Shown in pieces: positions 1-11,939 of a stretch of DNA of 64,000 nt. Numbering within the stretch: position 1 is the stretch's first letter; every line of letters begins with the position of its first letter. Location: the NCBI GenBank assembly GCA_963921935.1, contig OY998178.1, positions 199,982,862 to 200,046,861 on the forward strand, given 5' to 3'. This DNA is from Galeruca laticollis (Eukaryota; Arthropoda; Insecta; Coleoptera; Chrysomelidae). The notes under the pieces were generated by a model. The model saw only the letters and a list, made by a program, of their open reading frames with translations. It was not told where the DNA came from and did no database searches. Position numbers and translations under genes: made by a program.

Positions 1-2
1 CA

Positions 3-2505
3 GTTTTAGATCTTATGTCAGGTTTTCATCAAATACCTTTAGAACAATCTTCTAGGAAATACACTTCGTTCAGTACCGAAAAAGGCTCATTTCAATTCAC
101 AAGACTACCTTTTGGGTTAAACATAAGCCCTAATAGTTTTTCACGAATGATTTCAATAGCATTCTCAGGCCTCACGCCGGAAAAAGCATTTCTTTATATG
201 GACGATATAGTTGTAATAGGAATTTCAGAGAATCATCACCTAGCCAACCTTAAAAAAGTATTTGACGCATGTCGTAAATTTAATTTAAAATTAAATCCAC
301 AAAAATGCCAATTCTTCAGGCGAGAAGTCACATATTTAGGTCACAATTTATCAAAGGATGGTGTTTCACCAGATAAAGCAAAATACTCAGTAATTCAGAA
401 TTACCCAGTGCCAAAAAATGCCAACGAAGTCAAAAGATTTGTTGCATTTTGCAATTACTATCGAAGGTTCATTCAAAATTTTGCAGAAATATGTATTCCT
501 TTAAATAAGTTAGCGAGGAAAAACGTAAAATTCGAGTGGTCACAAGAGTGCGAAAACTCATTTCAGGTTTTAAAAAATGAATTAATCAATCCACCAATTT
601 TAAAATATCCAGATTTTAATAGACAATTCATATTAACTACAGACGCTTCGAATAGCGCATGTTCGGCAATTTTAAGTCAAAATTACGAAGGGATTGACCT
701 ACCCATCGCATTCGCATCACGCAGCTTCAAGAAAGGCGAGCTTAACAAGCCCACCATCATAAAAGAGTTATTAGCAATTCATTGGGGAATCAATCATTTT
801 AAGTGTTATTTATATGGTTCACCACATTTCATAGTAAAAACAGATCATAAGCCACTAACGCATTTATTTGCAATGAAAGACCCGACGTCGAAACTAACGA
901 GAATAAGAATCGATTTGGAAGAATACGATTTTGAAATACAGTATGTGAAAGGTATAGAGAATTACGCGGACAGTATATCGAGAATATCCATTGAAGAACT
1001 TAAGGATTTATACATAAATAATTCACATGTCTTGGCAATCACAAGAGCACAAACGCAAAAAGAAAACGTACAAACAGGAAAGGATCAAAGGAATAAAGTA
1101 GAAACAAAAGAAGTAAGAATACAAAAACCTGCAGTAGTAAAAGTTTTAAATAATCTTGAGGCACATAAATTACCAATTTTACACTTTGAAAATAACCGTA
1201 TCTCACTTAGGATGAGCATTCGGATCAAAAATAAATTGAAATTTAGTGAAGCCTTAAATACCGGTTTACACAACTTCGACCTAGGACGAACGTTGGAAAA
1301 GCTTGAAGAGCTATCGGTGAGAAATGAAGTAAAAAGAATGAAAATATATACAAATGATGATATATTTAAAAAGTGCACAGTAGAAGAATTTATAAAAGTA
1401 GGAAATCAAAGGTTAAAAAGTATTCAAGTATGTATATGCGAAGTACCAAAAACGGTACAGCAGAAAGAAGAGATCCAAAAGATATTAGAAAGATACCACA
1501 ATGATCCAATGTTTGGGGGACATGTAGGAAATAATAGATTATTAAAGAAACTAAGAGCGAATTTCAAGTGGAAAAACATGGAGAAAGACGTAAGAAAGTA
1601 TGTAAAGAATTGTCATAAATGTCAAGTGATTAAAGCAAAGCCTAATCACAAAGAAAAATTTGTCGTAACAGATACATCCATAAAACCGTTTGATATTATT
1701 TACATAGACACAATAGGTCCGTTTGTAGAAAGTAACAACGGAAATCGTTATTGCATTACAATATTATGCGAATTAACTAAATACGCAGTTATGATACCAG
1801 TTCAGAATAAAGAAGCACACACAATAGCAAAAGCAAAATTCGACAATTTTATACCAAATTACGGATTAATGAAGGAAATAAGAACAGATCAAGGGACGGA
1901 ATATAAGAACGAAATAATGAAGAATTTAGCGGAACTATTTAATATAAAACATCATTTTTCAACAGCGTACCATCATGAAGCAATAGGCAGTTGTGAAAGA
2001 TTACATAGGACATTTAACGAATATATAAGAAACTTTATCAAAGATTCTAGGGATAACTGGTGTGAGTTTGTAAGAATGTTCGCATATTGTTATAATACAA
2101 CGCCAAACACGTATCACTCCTTTTGAGTTATTATATGGGAGAAAACCCAATTTGCCAGAATTTTTAGACGTAAAAATCGAACCGTGTTATAATTTTGAGA
2201 GATATGATAAAGAACTAAAGTACAAATTACAATACGCTAATGAAAGGGCCAGACAGTTTTTAATAAATAATAAATTAAGTAGAGTTAATAATAGTGAAAA
2301 TTATTCTTCACCCGTAGATTTTAAAATAGGGGAGTTGATTATTTAAAAAAATGAAGGGAGAAATAAATTTGATCCACATTATATAGGTCCGTTTAAAATA
2401 ACGGGAATTAAGGGGGTAAATTGCGAGATTACATCTCCAGACAATAAACAACAAATAGTTCATAAGAATCGTATGTTTATATACAAAGAACGGAAACATT
2501 TGTAA
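3..2505 (+). pseudogene. Ty3/gypsy retrotransposon pol, 5' truncated by the window
   Basis: Encodes the second half of a Ty3/gypsy polyprotein. The frame is open from base 3, inside reverse transcriptase. Visible in order: RT with the YMDD box (about 195-205), RNase H with TTDAS (about 635), an integrase zinc-binding HHCC region (about 1490-1640), and an integrase core with YIDTIGP, TDQGTEY and the Glu in GSCERLHR (about 1690-2010). Near 2118 the frame shifts by a small deletion. The second frame (2119-2505) carries the integrase C-terminus, interrupted by TAA at 2344-2346, and ends in a GPFKI-type region. No env-like frame lies between the stop and the LTR. Gag, protease and the 5' LTR would lie before base 1. 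Domains are visible; two lesions make it inactive. Confidence 0.93.
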
Positions 2506-2631
2506 ATAAGTGAAGTGTGTTGATAAACGAACAAGTAGTGTTTAGTAAACAAAGACAAAACAAAACTTTCATTAAAAACAGTTATAGGTATAAGTGATAT
2601 CGAAAAATTAAAATGATAATTTTTCTCTTCC

Positions 2632-2640
2632 AAGAGGGGA
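2632..2640 (+). other. Polypurine tract of the gypsy element
   Basis: The purine run AAGAGGGGA lies immediately before the proposed 3' LTR and about 125 bases after the pol stop, the expected position for the plus-strand primer. Called from position and composition only. Confidence 0.6.
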
Positions 2641-2984
2641 TGATGTAGTGATCCCTAAAATGACATTAAAGACAAAAGGACATTAACTTAGAAATAATAT
2701 TTAAATTTAGGTTAATATTAATTATAGTATTTAGGGAGCATTGGTCGGCCACGGTCAATGTCAGTTATTGATGGAAGCACGTTCGTGTTTATATACAAGC
2801 ATGTACAACTTATAGACGGAAGGTCAGGCATGTAGAAAATCATATCTATTTTGTATTATATTTCCTATAAATTTAGAGTTAACGAACCAGGATAGAAGAG
2901 TTGTTATTAATACTTTGAATAAGACGAGTGGTTTTATATTTATGTATTTTTAATGTATTAATCGCCATCCCAGTGATATTTACA
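2641..2984 (+). repeat. 3' LTR of the gypsy element
   Basis: Begins TGATGTAGTGATCCC straight after the polypurine tract and ends CAGTGATATTTACA, so it is bounded by TG..CA at about 344 bp. CTATAAATTTA near 2866 could be its TATA-like box and GAATAAG near 2918 its poly(A) region. The 5' LTR is outside the window, so the exact ends and the target duplication cannot be confirmed. Confidence 0.6.
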
Positions 2985-3187
2985 GAAGTGATGTTGTTTA
3001 TGTTATTCCCGCATACAGGTTGCTAGGTAAGTGGTTTCCTCCAAGATATGCCTTTATGGTAAACGTCGAGTATACGAGGGAGCCTAAGTAACCACCACAA
3101 TCTTCTAACGAAGCAAAAGCAGTACGCGCGGAGTATACAGCAATTACCGATCCAGAGTATCCAAACAATGATGCAACGACGTCCAGC

Positions 3188-4745
3188 TCCACGGTATCAA
3201 AGGCGAAGAAAAGGAAGTATGATGAATCATATATCAGTTTCGGATTTGTTGATTCTAACGATTCACCTCTCTGCATGTTATGTAGTAAACTGATTCCTAA
3301 TGGTTCCATGGCACCTGCCAAGTTGCGCTGACATTTGGAAACTGTACACCCCGAGTCTAAAGACAAGAATAAAGAATTTTTTGTATGTAAAAAAGAATAA
3401 TTATTGGAAAGTCAAAAAATTATCATGTTTGTAACCCAAACTATCAATGAAAAAGCCACGGATGCATCATATTTAGTTAGCTATCGCATTGCACAAGCAG
3501 GTGAAGCATACACTATGACTGAGAATTTAATAAAGCCATGCTTGATGAAAAATCTGCAAAGCATCTTTCTACTGTGCCGCTATCAAACGATACTGCTTCA
3601 CGGCGAATTCATGATCTGGCAAACTACGTCAAGCAAGAACTAGTTACACGACTACAAAAACACGATTTGTCTGGCAAATGGATGAGTCCACTGATGTCGC
3701 TGGTCTGGCTATCTTGCTGGTTATCGTGAGATATCCATATGAAAGTTATTTTGAAGAATACATGCTTATGTGTTCATTGCTGCCCACAAACACCACCGGA
3801 GAAGAAATTTGTAATAAAATAAATATATTTTTTGAAGAAAATAATCTCAGTTGGAACGATTGCATTGACATTTGTACAGATGGGGCCAAAGCGATGACGG
3901 GTAAAACAGCAGGAGCAGTGTTACTAATAAAAAATAAAGCGCCTAATTGTAGTTCCATCCATTGTATCCTGCATAGGCAAGCACTTGCGATGAAGCAAAT
4001 GCCGTCAAATTTAAAATTAGTTATGGATGAAGCGGTAAAAATAATTAATTCTATCAAATTACAACCACTACAATCTCGATTGTTCTCATTATTGTGTGAA
4101 GATTATGGTAGCAAACATAAAAACTGCTGCTCTATACAGAAGGGGTAAAACATTTGAACTTCGGCATATAACTAAAATAACTACCTTCAAAAGAAAATCA
4201 GATTTTTGGATTATTTGCGTTGGTACGAGAAAAATAGAAAGCTTTAGGTCACTCAGTGAGTTTGTTAGCAATAACCACTCATAAATGTTTCAAGATGATG
4301 CATTTGAAGAATTGGTCCAATATCGCACTTCAATGTGCGCATCTTTTGAGAAGTATTTTCCCGAAGAACAGAAAACAAAAAGGAAACTGAATTCATCGAT
4401 TCATAATAATTTTTTACCCAACTTGCAAAAGCCCGAAAGTATGTCAAACGAGATATATGAATCTCTTTTAAAAATGGAGTCACTGTTCAAAACGACGCCT
4501 CTCAACATTTTTCGTGCAGAATTCATGATAAATATCCAATGCTTGCCAAAATGGCTCTGAATATTCTTCTGCCGTTCCCAACAACATAATTCTGCGAAAC
4601 AGGATTCTCAACTTATGCAGCCACGAAAACAAAATACCGCAATAAAATGGTCGCGGAACCTGATATGAGACTTCAACTGTCTTATATCAAACCTGACATC
4701 AACACAGAAGCTAAATTATCTTCCATAAATTCTCCTCCAAGCATT
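3188..4745 (+). pseudogene. hAT transposase, ZBED/FAM200-like, decayed
   Basis: A broken hAT transposase read across all three frames. It starts with a BED-type zinc finger (CMLCSKLI, then HLETVHPE after an in-frame TGA), then the NEKATDASYLV block (about 3450-3480) and TENLIKPCL. The catalytic region MDESTDVAGLA (about 3678) and CTDGAKAM (about 3875) is in the next frame, followed by CSSIHCILHRQAL. The end holds a C-terminal dimerisation block with TGFSTYAATKTKYRN (about 4600-4650) and an internal stop. Several stops and frameshifts make it non-functional. The family resembles the hAT group that gave vertebrate ZBED5/FAM200. Its 3' terminus may be the TIR-like end near 6558. Confidence 0.85.
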
Positions 4746-4789
4746 TGAAATTTTTTCTTTTCCTCAATATTTGTGCCGTAGTGATATGT

Positions 4790-5190
4790 ACATTGAACAG
4801 TGCGCTACAAAAGTCTGGAACACCTCAAATATCTCGAAAAATAAGGTGTTCTTAGAACTACCCTGTGACAGGTCGATTTCTGATTGTAATTTACTGTATT
4901 TTTACCTAAAATTTAATATATAGAGTGATCCATCTAAAAATGAAATACACTATATTTTTTTCCTATTTTTATATTTCATAAATGATATCCTGTGGGAGTT
5001 GCAAATATTTGAAACATATTTCACATTTAAAATTTGAATATACAGGGTGAACCATCTTAAAGTGATGATTTCATCAACAGTTTTGTTGAGCTATTCGAGG
5101 TGAAATATGATTTTGAAATATCTGTAGCTTCCATAGAGTATCAATTTTATCTGTCATCTTAATTTTTATTTCAAGGATCAGTGTTATTAT
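4790..5190. other. Non-coding spacer with degenerate repeat units
   Basis: No coding signal. Two imperfect units (near 4917 and 5040) share a TATA-C/G-AG-GTGA-CCATCT core, which looks like an old dispersed repeat. It lies between the hAT fossil and the first exon of the Mutator-like gene and probably includes that gene's promoter. Confidence 0.3.
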
Positions 5191-5196
5191 TTAAAG

Positions 5197-6354
5197 ATGC
5201 CTAGATATCGATTCATGAAAGTTTCGAGAAAAAGGTGAGTAACTTTTAAAAAAACTTACCCCTACCTATATTATGATTTTGTTTAATAATTTAATAAATT
5301 AAGTATCTGGATAATATGATACATTGATATAGGAAACACTAAGAACAAATATAATTAGAGTTTATTTAGGATTCTTTTATTTTAAACGTTTCACATTATT
5401 TTAAACAATATATGTTTATAACAGTTCAAGGAAACTATTTTTGTAAATTGGTTCATCCTAACGTTCTATTGCAGCTCTGCGAAAAGAAGATGGAGAAAAT
5501 CTTTAAGTGCGCTTCCAGAGAACTCTACTCAAAATTCTAGTAGATCAGAAAATCATTTGTTTGAAGAAGAATCGCAAGACACAATATATGACGACATTAA
5601 AATCGCATTTATCAAAGGTAATGAAAAGAACTCTACTAAAAGTATAAGTAGATCAGAAAAGCAATTGTTTGAAGATGAACTTGAAGATACAATATCCTAT
5701 AACGACATGGAAATCGAATCTATCAAAGTTAATGAAGAGAACTCTACTCAAAGTACAAGTAGATTAGAAAATCAATTGATTGAAGAAGAAGCAGAAGACA
5801 CAATATATGACGACGACATTGGAATCGAATCAATCAATATCAATGAAGAATGCTTTAAACCAAAAGGTCGCAGAATTTTGGACATAAATTATTTCTGGGC
5901 ACAATTAAAAAAGCTTAGCCATAAACCGTCTTTTGAATGCACTCTTCAAAACTGCGATATTTTGGGAGAAATTAGAAATGGATTTCGATCAACCTTTAAA
6001 ATCGTCTGTAATATGTGTAATGAAGTTAGTAGAATAAATACAGAACCTGAAATACCAGCCGATATTAATACTTTAACCGTTTTAGGTATATTTTTTTGTT
6101 TATTTTTTCATTCACATCTACAAATATTAAGTTTTTAGGAGCCACATCAGTAGGAGCTGGATATTCACAAACATCTGAGATGTTTACAATCATGAATATG
6201 CCTCCAATAGGTCCTAGGTTATATTTTAAAACTCGGCGTCAGAAAAATGTACATCTAGCTTTAGTGAAACAACTGCAGAAAGCAGGAGAAGAAGAAAAGG
6301 CTGGCAATTGAAAGAAAAGATGTTGATGCAGATGGTTTCATACCTCTCATTAGT
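5197..6354 (+). pseudogene. Mutator-like transposase-domain gene, 5' part, with introns
   Basis: Exon 1 (5197-5234) starts MPRYRFMKVSRK and ends at GTGAGT. Intron 5235-5474 ends TTGCAG. Exon 2 runs 5475-6085. Intron 6086-6138 (53 bp, GT..AG) joins in phase to exon 3 from 6139. The N-terminus is basic (KRRWRK), followed by three acidic tandem repeats of 36-37 residues (5521-5847). Then comes GRRILDINYFWAQL, a Cys pair (CNMCNE) and, after the intron, GAGYSQTSEMF. This order matches the start of the Mutator-like domain of many uncharacterised insect proteins. A one-base loss in an A run near 6299 shifts the frame before LAIERKDVDADG. The gene stops at 6352-6354 without the catalytic DDE part. 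It is either a truncated copy or a gene whose 3' end was lost. Confidence 0.72.
5521..5847 (+). repeat. In-frame acidic tandem repeat, three units
   Basis: Units begin at 5521, 5629 and 5740 with the same core (AACTCTACT), giving periods of 108 and 111 bp. Each encodes a Ser-rich start (ENST..SRSE), an acidic block (FEEE..DTI) and a DIxIxxIKxNEE end. Both periods are multiples of three, so the frame survives. Confidence 0.85.
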
Positions 6355-6496
6355 TAGATTTTTTTAAATATCTTCTATTGTTATACTTGTTATATAGAAA
6401 TTTACTAAGTAAGTAATAAGTAGTAACTGTTACGTTGTACTTATATTATGCTTATTAATAAAGAATACATTTTGAAAAACAATTGTTTTATTGTAT

Positions 6497-6558
6497 GGTT
6501 CCGTCAAGAATTTCGCTTTCCAAAAGGGTTCCGTCACGAAAAAGTTTGAGAACCGCTG
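6497..6558 (+). mobile_element. 3' terminus of a hAT element (SPIN/Charlie-like TIR)
   Basis: The sequence ends GTTTGAGAACCGCTG. Read on the other strand it begins CAGCGGTTCTCAAACTTTTT, the usual terminal inverted repeat of SPIN/Charlie/Buster-type hAT elements. No matching left end was found before 3188; it may have been lost when the gypsy element inserted. It plausibly closes the ZBED-type hAT, which would put the Mutator-like gene inside that element. Confidence 0.55.
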
Positions 6559-6724
6559 ATCTAGGGGATTGACTGTCAGGGGATCAACATGAAAGAAAGT
6601 GGCCAAGAAACAGTAATTAACGAAGCTCTATGAGAATTTTATAAGGAAGATTTAGACATTTCATTTCCCAGTGATGTTTACATATCTGACAAGTATTAAA
6701 GGAGAATAAGGATTTGGAAAGTAA

Positions 6725-6882
6725 AACATATTCTTAATCCCAATTACTATCATTAATTCGGGAACAAAATTTGGAAATTGTTTTTTCAAACGTTGATATG
6801 GCTATAAGAATCTTTGTATTTATGACGGTGTCAGTTTGTTCCGCTGAACGCGCGTTTTCTACTTTGAAACGTATAAAATAGT
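6725..6882 (+). pseudogene. hAT C-terminal dimerisation domain remnant (TTF-type)
   Basis: A short frame reads EIVFSNVDMAIRIF then SVCSAERAFSTLKRIK followed by TAG. The CSAERAFSxLKRIK block is the hallmark of the C-terminal dimerisation domain of TTF/ZMYM1-like hAT transposases. Nothing upstream of it is recognisable, so this is a fossil different from the ZBED-type copy at 3.2-4.7 kb. Confidence 0.7.
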
Positions 6883-6976
6883 AATTTACGTTACAAGACC
6901 GGAAAGTAGTGTTTTTCAGGTTAAGACAAGCAGATTCCAGGACGAGCCGTAGGCGAAGCTTGGAGAGACCTGAGAA

Positions 6977-9896
6977 CAGTGTTGCCACAAGCTGAAAATA
7001 TTATGTACCAACATTACCAGAAAATTGTACCAATTTAACACAAAATGTACCAATTATAAAAGAGCGGGAATTTTTAAATTTCGAATAGCAGTTTTCTTCA
7101 AAATACATTGTGTAGAAGTATATACATACATACATTTATATTGTGATGATAATCATATCTATTATGGGACTATCAACAACGATTGAAAATAAAACTAAGA
7201 ATCAAAAAATTATTTTTTAATAATACAAAATCTCTTGAACGCCCAAATAAAAAATAAAACATTTTCAACGTAAACAAAAATAAAAAATCTTTGAAACAAA
7301 TCATAAAAATAATATGTCACAGCCTACGTATTATTTCTCTTTGGTTTTCTTCCCAATAAATCATCAGAAGGTTGCCAAGTATAGCATGTATCTTGGTCTT
7401 TCAATTCTGTGGCCAACATTATTGAATTACACGTTTCTACACTTAGGCGATTCCTCAAATCAGTCTTTATCATGTTCAGTTTTGAAAATATTCTTTCAGC
7501 AGAAGCTGAAGAATGAGGTAGACACATCACAGCCTTGATTAATTTATTTAAATTGGGGAACATTTCTTCCTGAAGCTCATTTTTCATTTCAAAAACATTC
7601 ACCCAAAACTCATTGAACGGAAGATTTTCGAATGATTTAAGATAACTAATTTCGGGAAGGAGCCTCCATTCATTATTCAGTTTTTCAATATTGGTCACAG
7701 TTTTTTTAAAAAATTTGGAGGCTTCAATAATTGAGGGTATTTTCCCACTCATGGCAATTTGTGGTTGGAATTTACTCAACAATTTCAAACAATAATTTTC
7801 AAAATTGAACCTTTTTCTTATTTGTATACATAACTCTATGTAAAAAGATAAAATACTCAGCCTGACTTTTTCATATTCTTTGGAGTCTATAGGATTCTGT
7901 TCCAAAAATAAAGAGACATTCGCTCCCATATAAATATCTTTCAGAGCCATAAAAGTCTGGATTGGATGGAGAAATTTTAGATAAATCCACCTTATCAATA
8001 ACAGCCTTTTTGATGTAGTTTTTCAAAACAGTTTTGTAGAGTGTGGTAAATTTTGTATACAATACATGGATCTGGGTGCTTTCACTCTGAAACTGGAGAT
8101 TCATGCTATTTATGATATCAAGTATATATGACAAGAATAATAGATACACCTTGTACACAGGATTTTTTAAGTTTTCCAAGAGTAAATTTTCACTGTGCAA
8201 ATGATCCTTGTTTTCAAATATCAGATTTGTAAAATATAGTTTCAATGGCTCCCATAAAACAAGAATACGGTCAACAACTGCCTACAAAAGAAAAAATTAT
8301 CCATATTGAGATTTATTTTGTAAGGACCACTGACCTGAAGTGACAACCATCTAGTTTGACAAGGGCGAAGCATTTTTCGTGGTTTCAGTTCTAGGAATTT
8401 TTGAAACTCATCAAACTCTTCAATTCTCTTTGGACTATTGGAAAAATGGTTATACAAATTCCGGGCAAATTCTTCAACAGATTTAGGCAGCTTGGTACAT
8501 GCAGCGGAGGCACATAAATGTAATGAGTGGCATGTGCATCCTAAAACGAAGATATCCTCATTCAGTTCCTTGAATCTAGCTCGCTCACCATACTTCTGAC
8601 CCATAATTACTGATGCATTATCTGCAGCTAAACCAATCAAGTTTTCCAAGGGTATCCTATTGTTGTTGAGTAACTCTACTATAACATTAAAGAGGGCAGT
8701 AGCTGATTCAACTCTGATTAGCCCAAGAAATCTATCTTTAGCTTTATTATTATGGCAAAACCTTATAACTACAGCCAATGATTTTTTAGTTGACACGTCA
8801 GTTGTTTCATCTATTATTAACGAATATATATTACCACTCAAAGTTAGATGTTTTCTGAGGATCTCCAGACTTTCTTTTGCCAAGCATTCTGTTGTTAAAG
8901 TAGTAGCCTTGGTTCTACTACAATTTATATCTTTTGCTATAGCTGAATCAGGACAAACTGAACATAAGAATTTTGGCAAATGTTCCATGAGTAGAAATGG
9001 AAGGTTGTGTTCATGTAGAAACATGGTCAATTTCAACTCACTTGCATACACATTTCTCTGATGTAGAATTTTCTTATTATCTTTCATGAAAGTTATTAGT
9101 TTTGGTGTGGACTGGATTCTTTTCAAATTTTCTAAATGCTTTTCTGAAGCCCCATGTCTTTTGATATGAGTTATACTTCCTACAATGGTTGTTGAACAGC
9201 ACTGACAAAATGCTACATCTTTTTCAGGATTCCTCAACCAACCAAATTATTTCAGCCAATCTTTATTGAATTTGTGTCTGAATAATTTGTTCTTTTTTGA
9301 AGATGAAGCGTTTTCAGTGTCATCATCAGTGTTATACTCATTTTCCGAGTTTCTGTTAAATTCAGGAGATGTTAAAAATCTGAAATTCAATTCCATCGTT
9401 AATATTTCTACAATACATCATATCGTGTCATTAATTTACCGTTTCATGGTGACTGTACTGAATAATAAATTTTTTTGAATAATTCAAATGGAATAATTTG
9501 AAGTCAAAATCAACAAACAATATTGACATTATTGACAACAATGACAACTGACCACAGTATTGACATTTGACAATAACTGTCGAAAAATAAACAGCACAGG
9601 AAGAGAACAGGTCTGCCAACAAATGAAATGTGTGCACTTGTAGGTCGGACCAGTGTGTTTCTGTCTTTGTTCATAGGGCACCGAAAACAACACCTTCTCT
9701 CTCAGTCTACTACTAGTTTCGCGGTGATCGCCCACAGAACATTAATAGTATGTATGAGTTCTATGCTTCCGCTGGATAATTTTTTTTGATCGGGTTGATT
9801 GCATTTTGTACCAATATTTTGAAATGTAGCACCAACGTACTTCTTCCTACGAAATGTACCAATTCTGGTACAATTGTACCACCTTTGGCAACACTG
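6977..9896 (-). mobile_element. hAT transposon, 2920 bp, with TIRs and 8-bp TSD
   Basis: The left end reads CAGTGTTGCCACAA and the right end, on the other strand, CAGTGTTGCCAAAG, an 11-bp perfect terminal inverted repeat. The element is flanked on both sides by CCTGAGAA (6969-6976 and 9897-9904), an exact 8-bp target site duplication as expected for hAT. Subterminal GTACCAA motifs recur at both ends (7013-7055 and 9805-9880) and probably bind transposase. The one gene inside is on the minus strand. Intact ends, a perfect duplication and few coding lesions point to recent insertion. Confidence 0.95.
7324..9396 (-). pseudogene. hAT transposase, nearly intact (one stop, one frameshift, one intron)
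   Basis: The likely start is the Met at 9396 (MELNFRFL). An acidic linker leads to a TTF/BED-like zinc region (CQCCSTT, HIKRHGASEKH), preceded by an in-frame TAA at 9247-9249. The catalytic core follows: LIIDETTDVST (first Asp), GLAADNASVIMG (second Asp), CTCHSLHLCAS. After RWLSLQ a 53-bp GT..AG intron (8282-8334) joins in phase to AVVDRILVLWE. A one-base insertion in a T run near 7945 shifts the frame between SNPDF and MALKDIYMG. The remaining frame carries the catalytic Glu in SSASAERIFSKLN and ends at TAG (7324-7326). Total about 670 residues, normal for hAT. Only two point-like lesions prevent translation. Confidence 0.92.
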
Positions 9897-9959
9897 CCTG
9901 AGAAACACTAATTTCCGGTTGCGTGACGTACAATATTTTTTTAAGAGGGGCCTCCTCAC

Positions 9960-11540
9960 AGGTATATAAACCTAAAAACCTACACAATACTAGTTACTAA
10001 TTTAGTAATTATTTGGTTCAAAATATTTACGATAGATGTCGATAGTAGTACTGATCGGCTTTTACTTATTCAACATATTTTCTCTCTGTCTTTCCACTCT
10101 TGACGGTTCAAAGAAACGCATCTCTGTTCGAATGTTTTGATTTCAAATATTTCCACTTATATTGTAAGCACAGAAACCTTATCTCTGTTTTTTGTGTTGC
10201 ATCCAAACCCCAGCACACCTGTGCATAGATAAGGGAATATTATATACACGGATCCAAACAAAATTTGTTGAAATAATTCATAATTTCCATTTGCGTGTAG
10301 ATTTTTGATTAAGAGTTTCATAAATGTTTTTGAAAGGAATAAATTGTTAAAAAGTACGTAATCTTATTGACCCGATATCAAAAATTATAGTTATGATAAT
10401 GTAAATTATCCTGGAATCCGTATTTTTTAATTTTAAAAGCTTTGTTTGAGGTTATGTTTACTGGATTATTTGATTAATGTGAAAATATGAGATAAATAAT
10501 ACTGATGGTTTGCTCTAGAACATTCTCTTGAATCCCTGTTTTAATGATAATATGGGTTTGTTAGCGAAAAGCGAAAAATGCTTAATTGAAGTGAAGTGAC
10601 CTTTGAAGAATCTGAATGAAGAAAAATTAAAACCGCTCTCAAAAGACAAGAATTGCACAATTCATTTTGATGAATATATAATAGTGATAATTGAAAAATA
10701 TAACTATTATCACCTGATACAAGGTGCATTACATATTGGATGAAAGGACATGTGCTATTTAATAATATGGATACCAAGAAATTAAGAATGGAAGAAAAAT
10801 ATACATACCTTAAAAACATTCTACCTTTCAAAATTTGTACCATTTATATTAACATAATAAAATGTTTTCATGATTATAAATTTTTGTTTGTTTCATGCTA
10901 AGAAAATTAAACTGCGGAAAAGTTGCAAATGTACATGATTTAAAATAGGCCATTTAGTCTGAAAACACAGAATGTCGTGTCACAACTTTGCCTCAATCTA
11001 ATCATATTTGTATCACTTTCAGAGTTTCTGCTTTCAAATTTTATTTGACTTGTAGGCTCTTTTTTCAACTACATGTGTAAATATATTCAATTTTATCTAG
11101 AAACAAATAATATAAACAAAGAGTTTCTAAATTTATTATACAAAGAAATATTTACTTGTAATACAATGCTTTAAGAAAGAGGAAAGTAAGGTAGTACAGT
11201 GAGGAATTTCAATTTAAAATAGCAAACGTTTAAAAAACTTACAAAGCAACTATAACAACTAATAATAAATTTAAAGCGAAACATCTGTAATGACAAATAA
11301 GAATGTATATATTGTGGGGAGATCGCTATATAGAGTACAAAATCAAACATACAATCAACATGTACAAGTTTGCTTCTACCTTGTTTGCAAAGATTGATCA
11401 TATGTGTTGTGGAGACATTTTTCCTTCATTATACAAAAAAATAGTTGGTTAATTCTCTTTTTTCCATGACAGATACACATATGTGTGATCACCTGAATAA
11501 TAAATATTTTTTTTGTTTTTGTATAATACATTATTGGTTT
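9960..11540. other. Non-coding, no gene seen
   Basis: AT-rich sequence left of the YqaJ-like gene. No convincing exon or repeat was found apart from the terminal motif at 9942. If the element call is right, this is its 5' portion. Confidence 0.4.
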
Positions 11541-11542
11541 TA

Positions 11543-11735
11543 TTACTTTTCCATCCAACCCATCTAATATGCGAGAAAAGTATAGGTTTACCCAAAAAAA
11601 AGTTGGAATTTTGGATTTTTTGAGTTGTTTTTACGTTTTTCAGCAAGAACAACACAAAAAAATGCTTTTTAGAAAAGAAAACCTATCTGTATAACTTGAT
11701 ACAGCCCCCGAAGTACAACAAGTAGAGAAAATTAA
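11543..11735 (+). repeat. Truncated copy of the ~172-bp-monomer repeat family
   Basis: Starts TTACTTTTCC and follows the 5' part of the copies at 22665 and 60607 (minus) through CTAATATGCGAGAAAAGTAT and the AAAAAAGTTGGAA run. It breaks off just into the first monomer (GATACAGCCCCCGAAGT). No tandem array follows. Confidence 0.8.
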
Positions 11736-11939
11736 TTTTTTAGTCGTCCTTTGTTTTACAATTTTTTTTTAATATCAACAACTAAGACTATTAGTAAGTC
11801 ATCCTTTAATAATAATTTGGTTTCTTATGTTCTTTGATTTTTTGAAATGCTTATATAATCAAACAATTTGCAAGGAAATTTTGACTATTGACTAGACAAA
11901 GTTTTAAAATATTTATGGTTAAAAGATTTTTAAAATATA

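Larger units (their letters stand above)
6888..9929. mobile_element. Palindromic ~114-bp MITE split by a hAT insertion
   Basis: The left arm (6888-6920) and right arm (9897-9929) are imperfect inverted repeats: 27 of 33 bases match by direct comparison, with the shared core ACCGGAAA and TAGTGTTT. Without the hAT (6977-9896) and one copy of its target duplication, the element is about 114 bp and could fold into a hairpin. The arms are bordered by ACGT. Superfamily unknown. Confidence 0.75.

Noticed and set aside
8660..9061. 133-codon plus-strand open frame
   Set aside because: It is antisense to the hAT transposase catalytic region, which has clear motifs on the minus strand.
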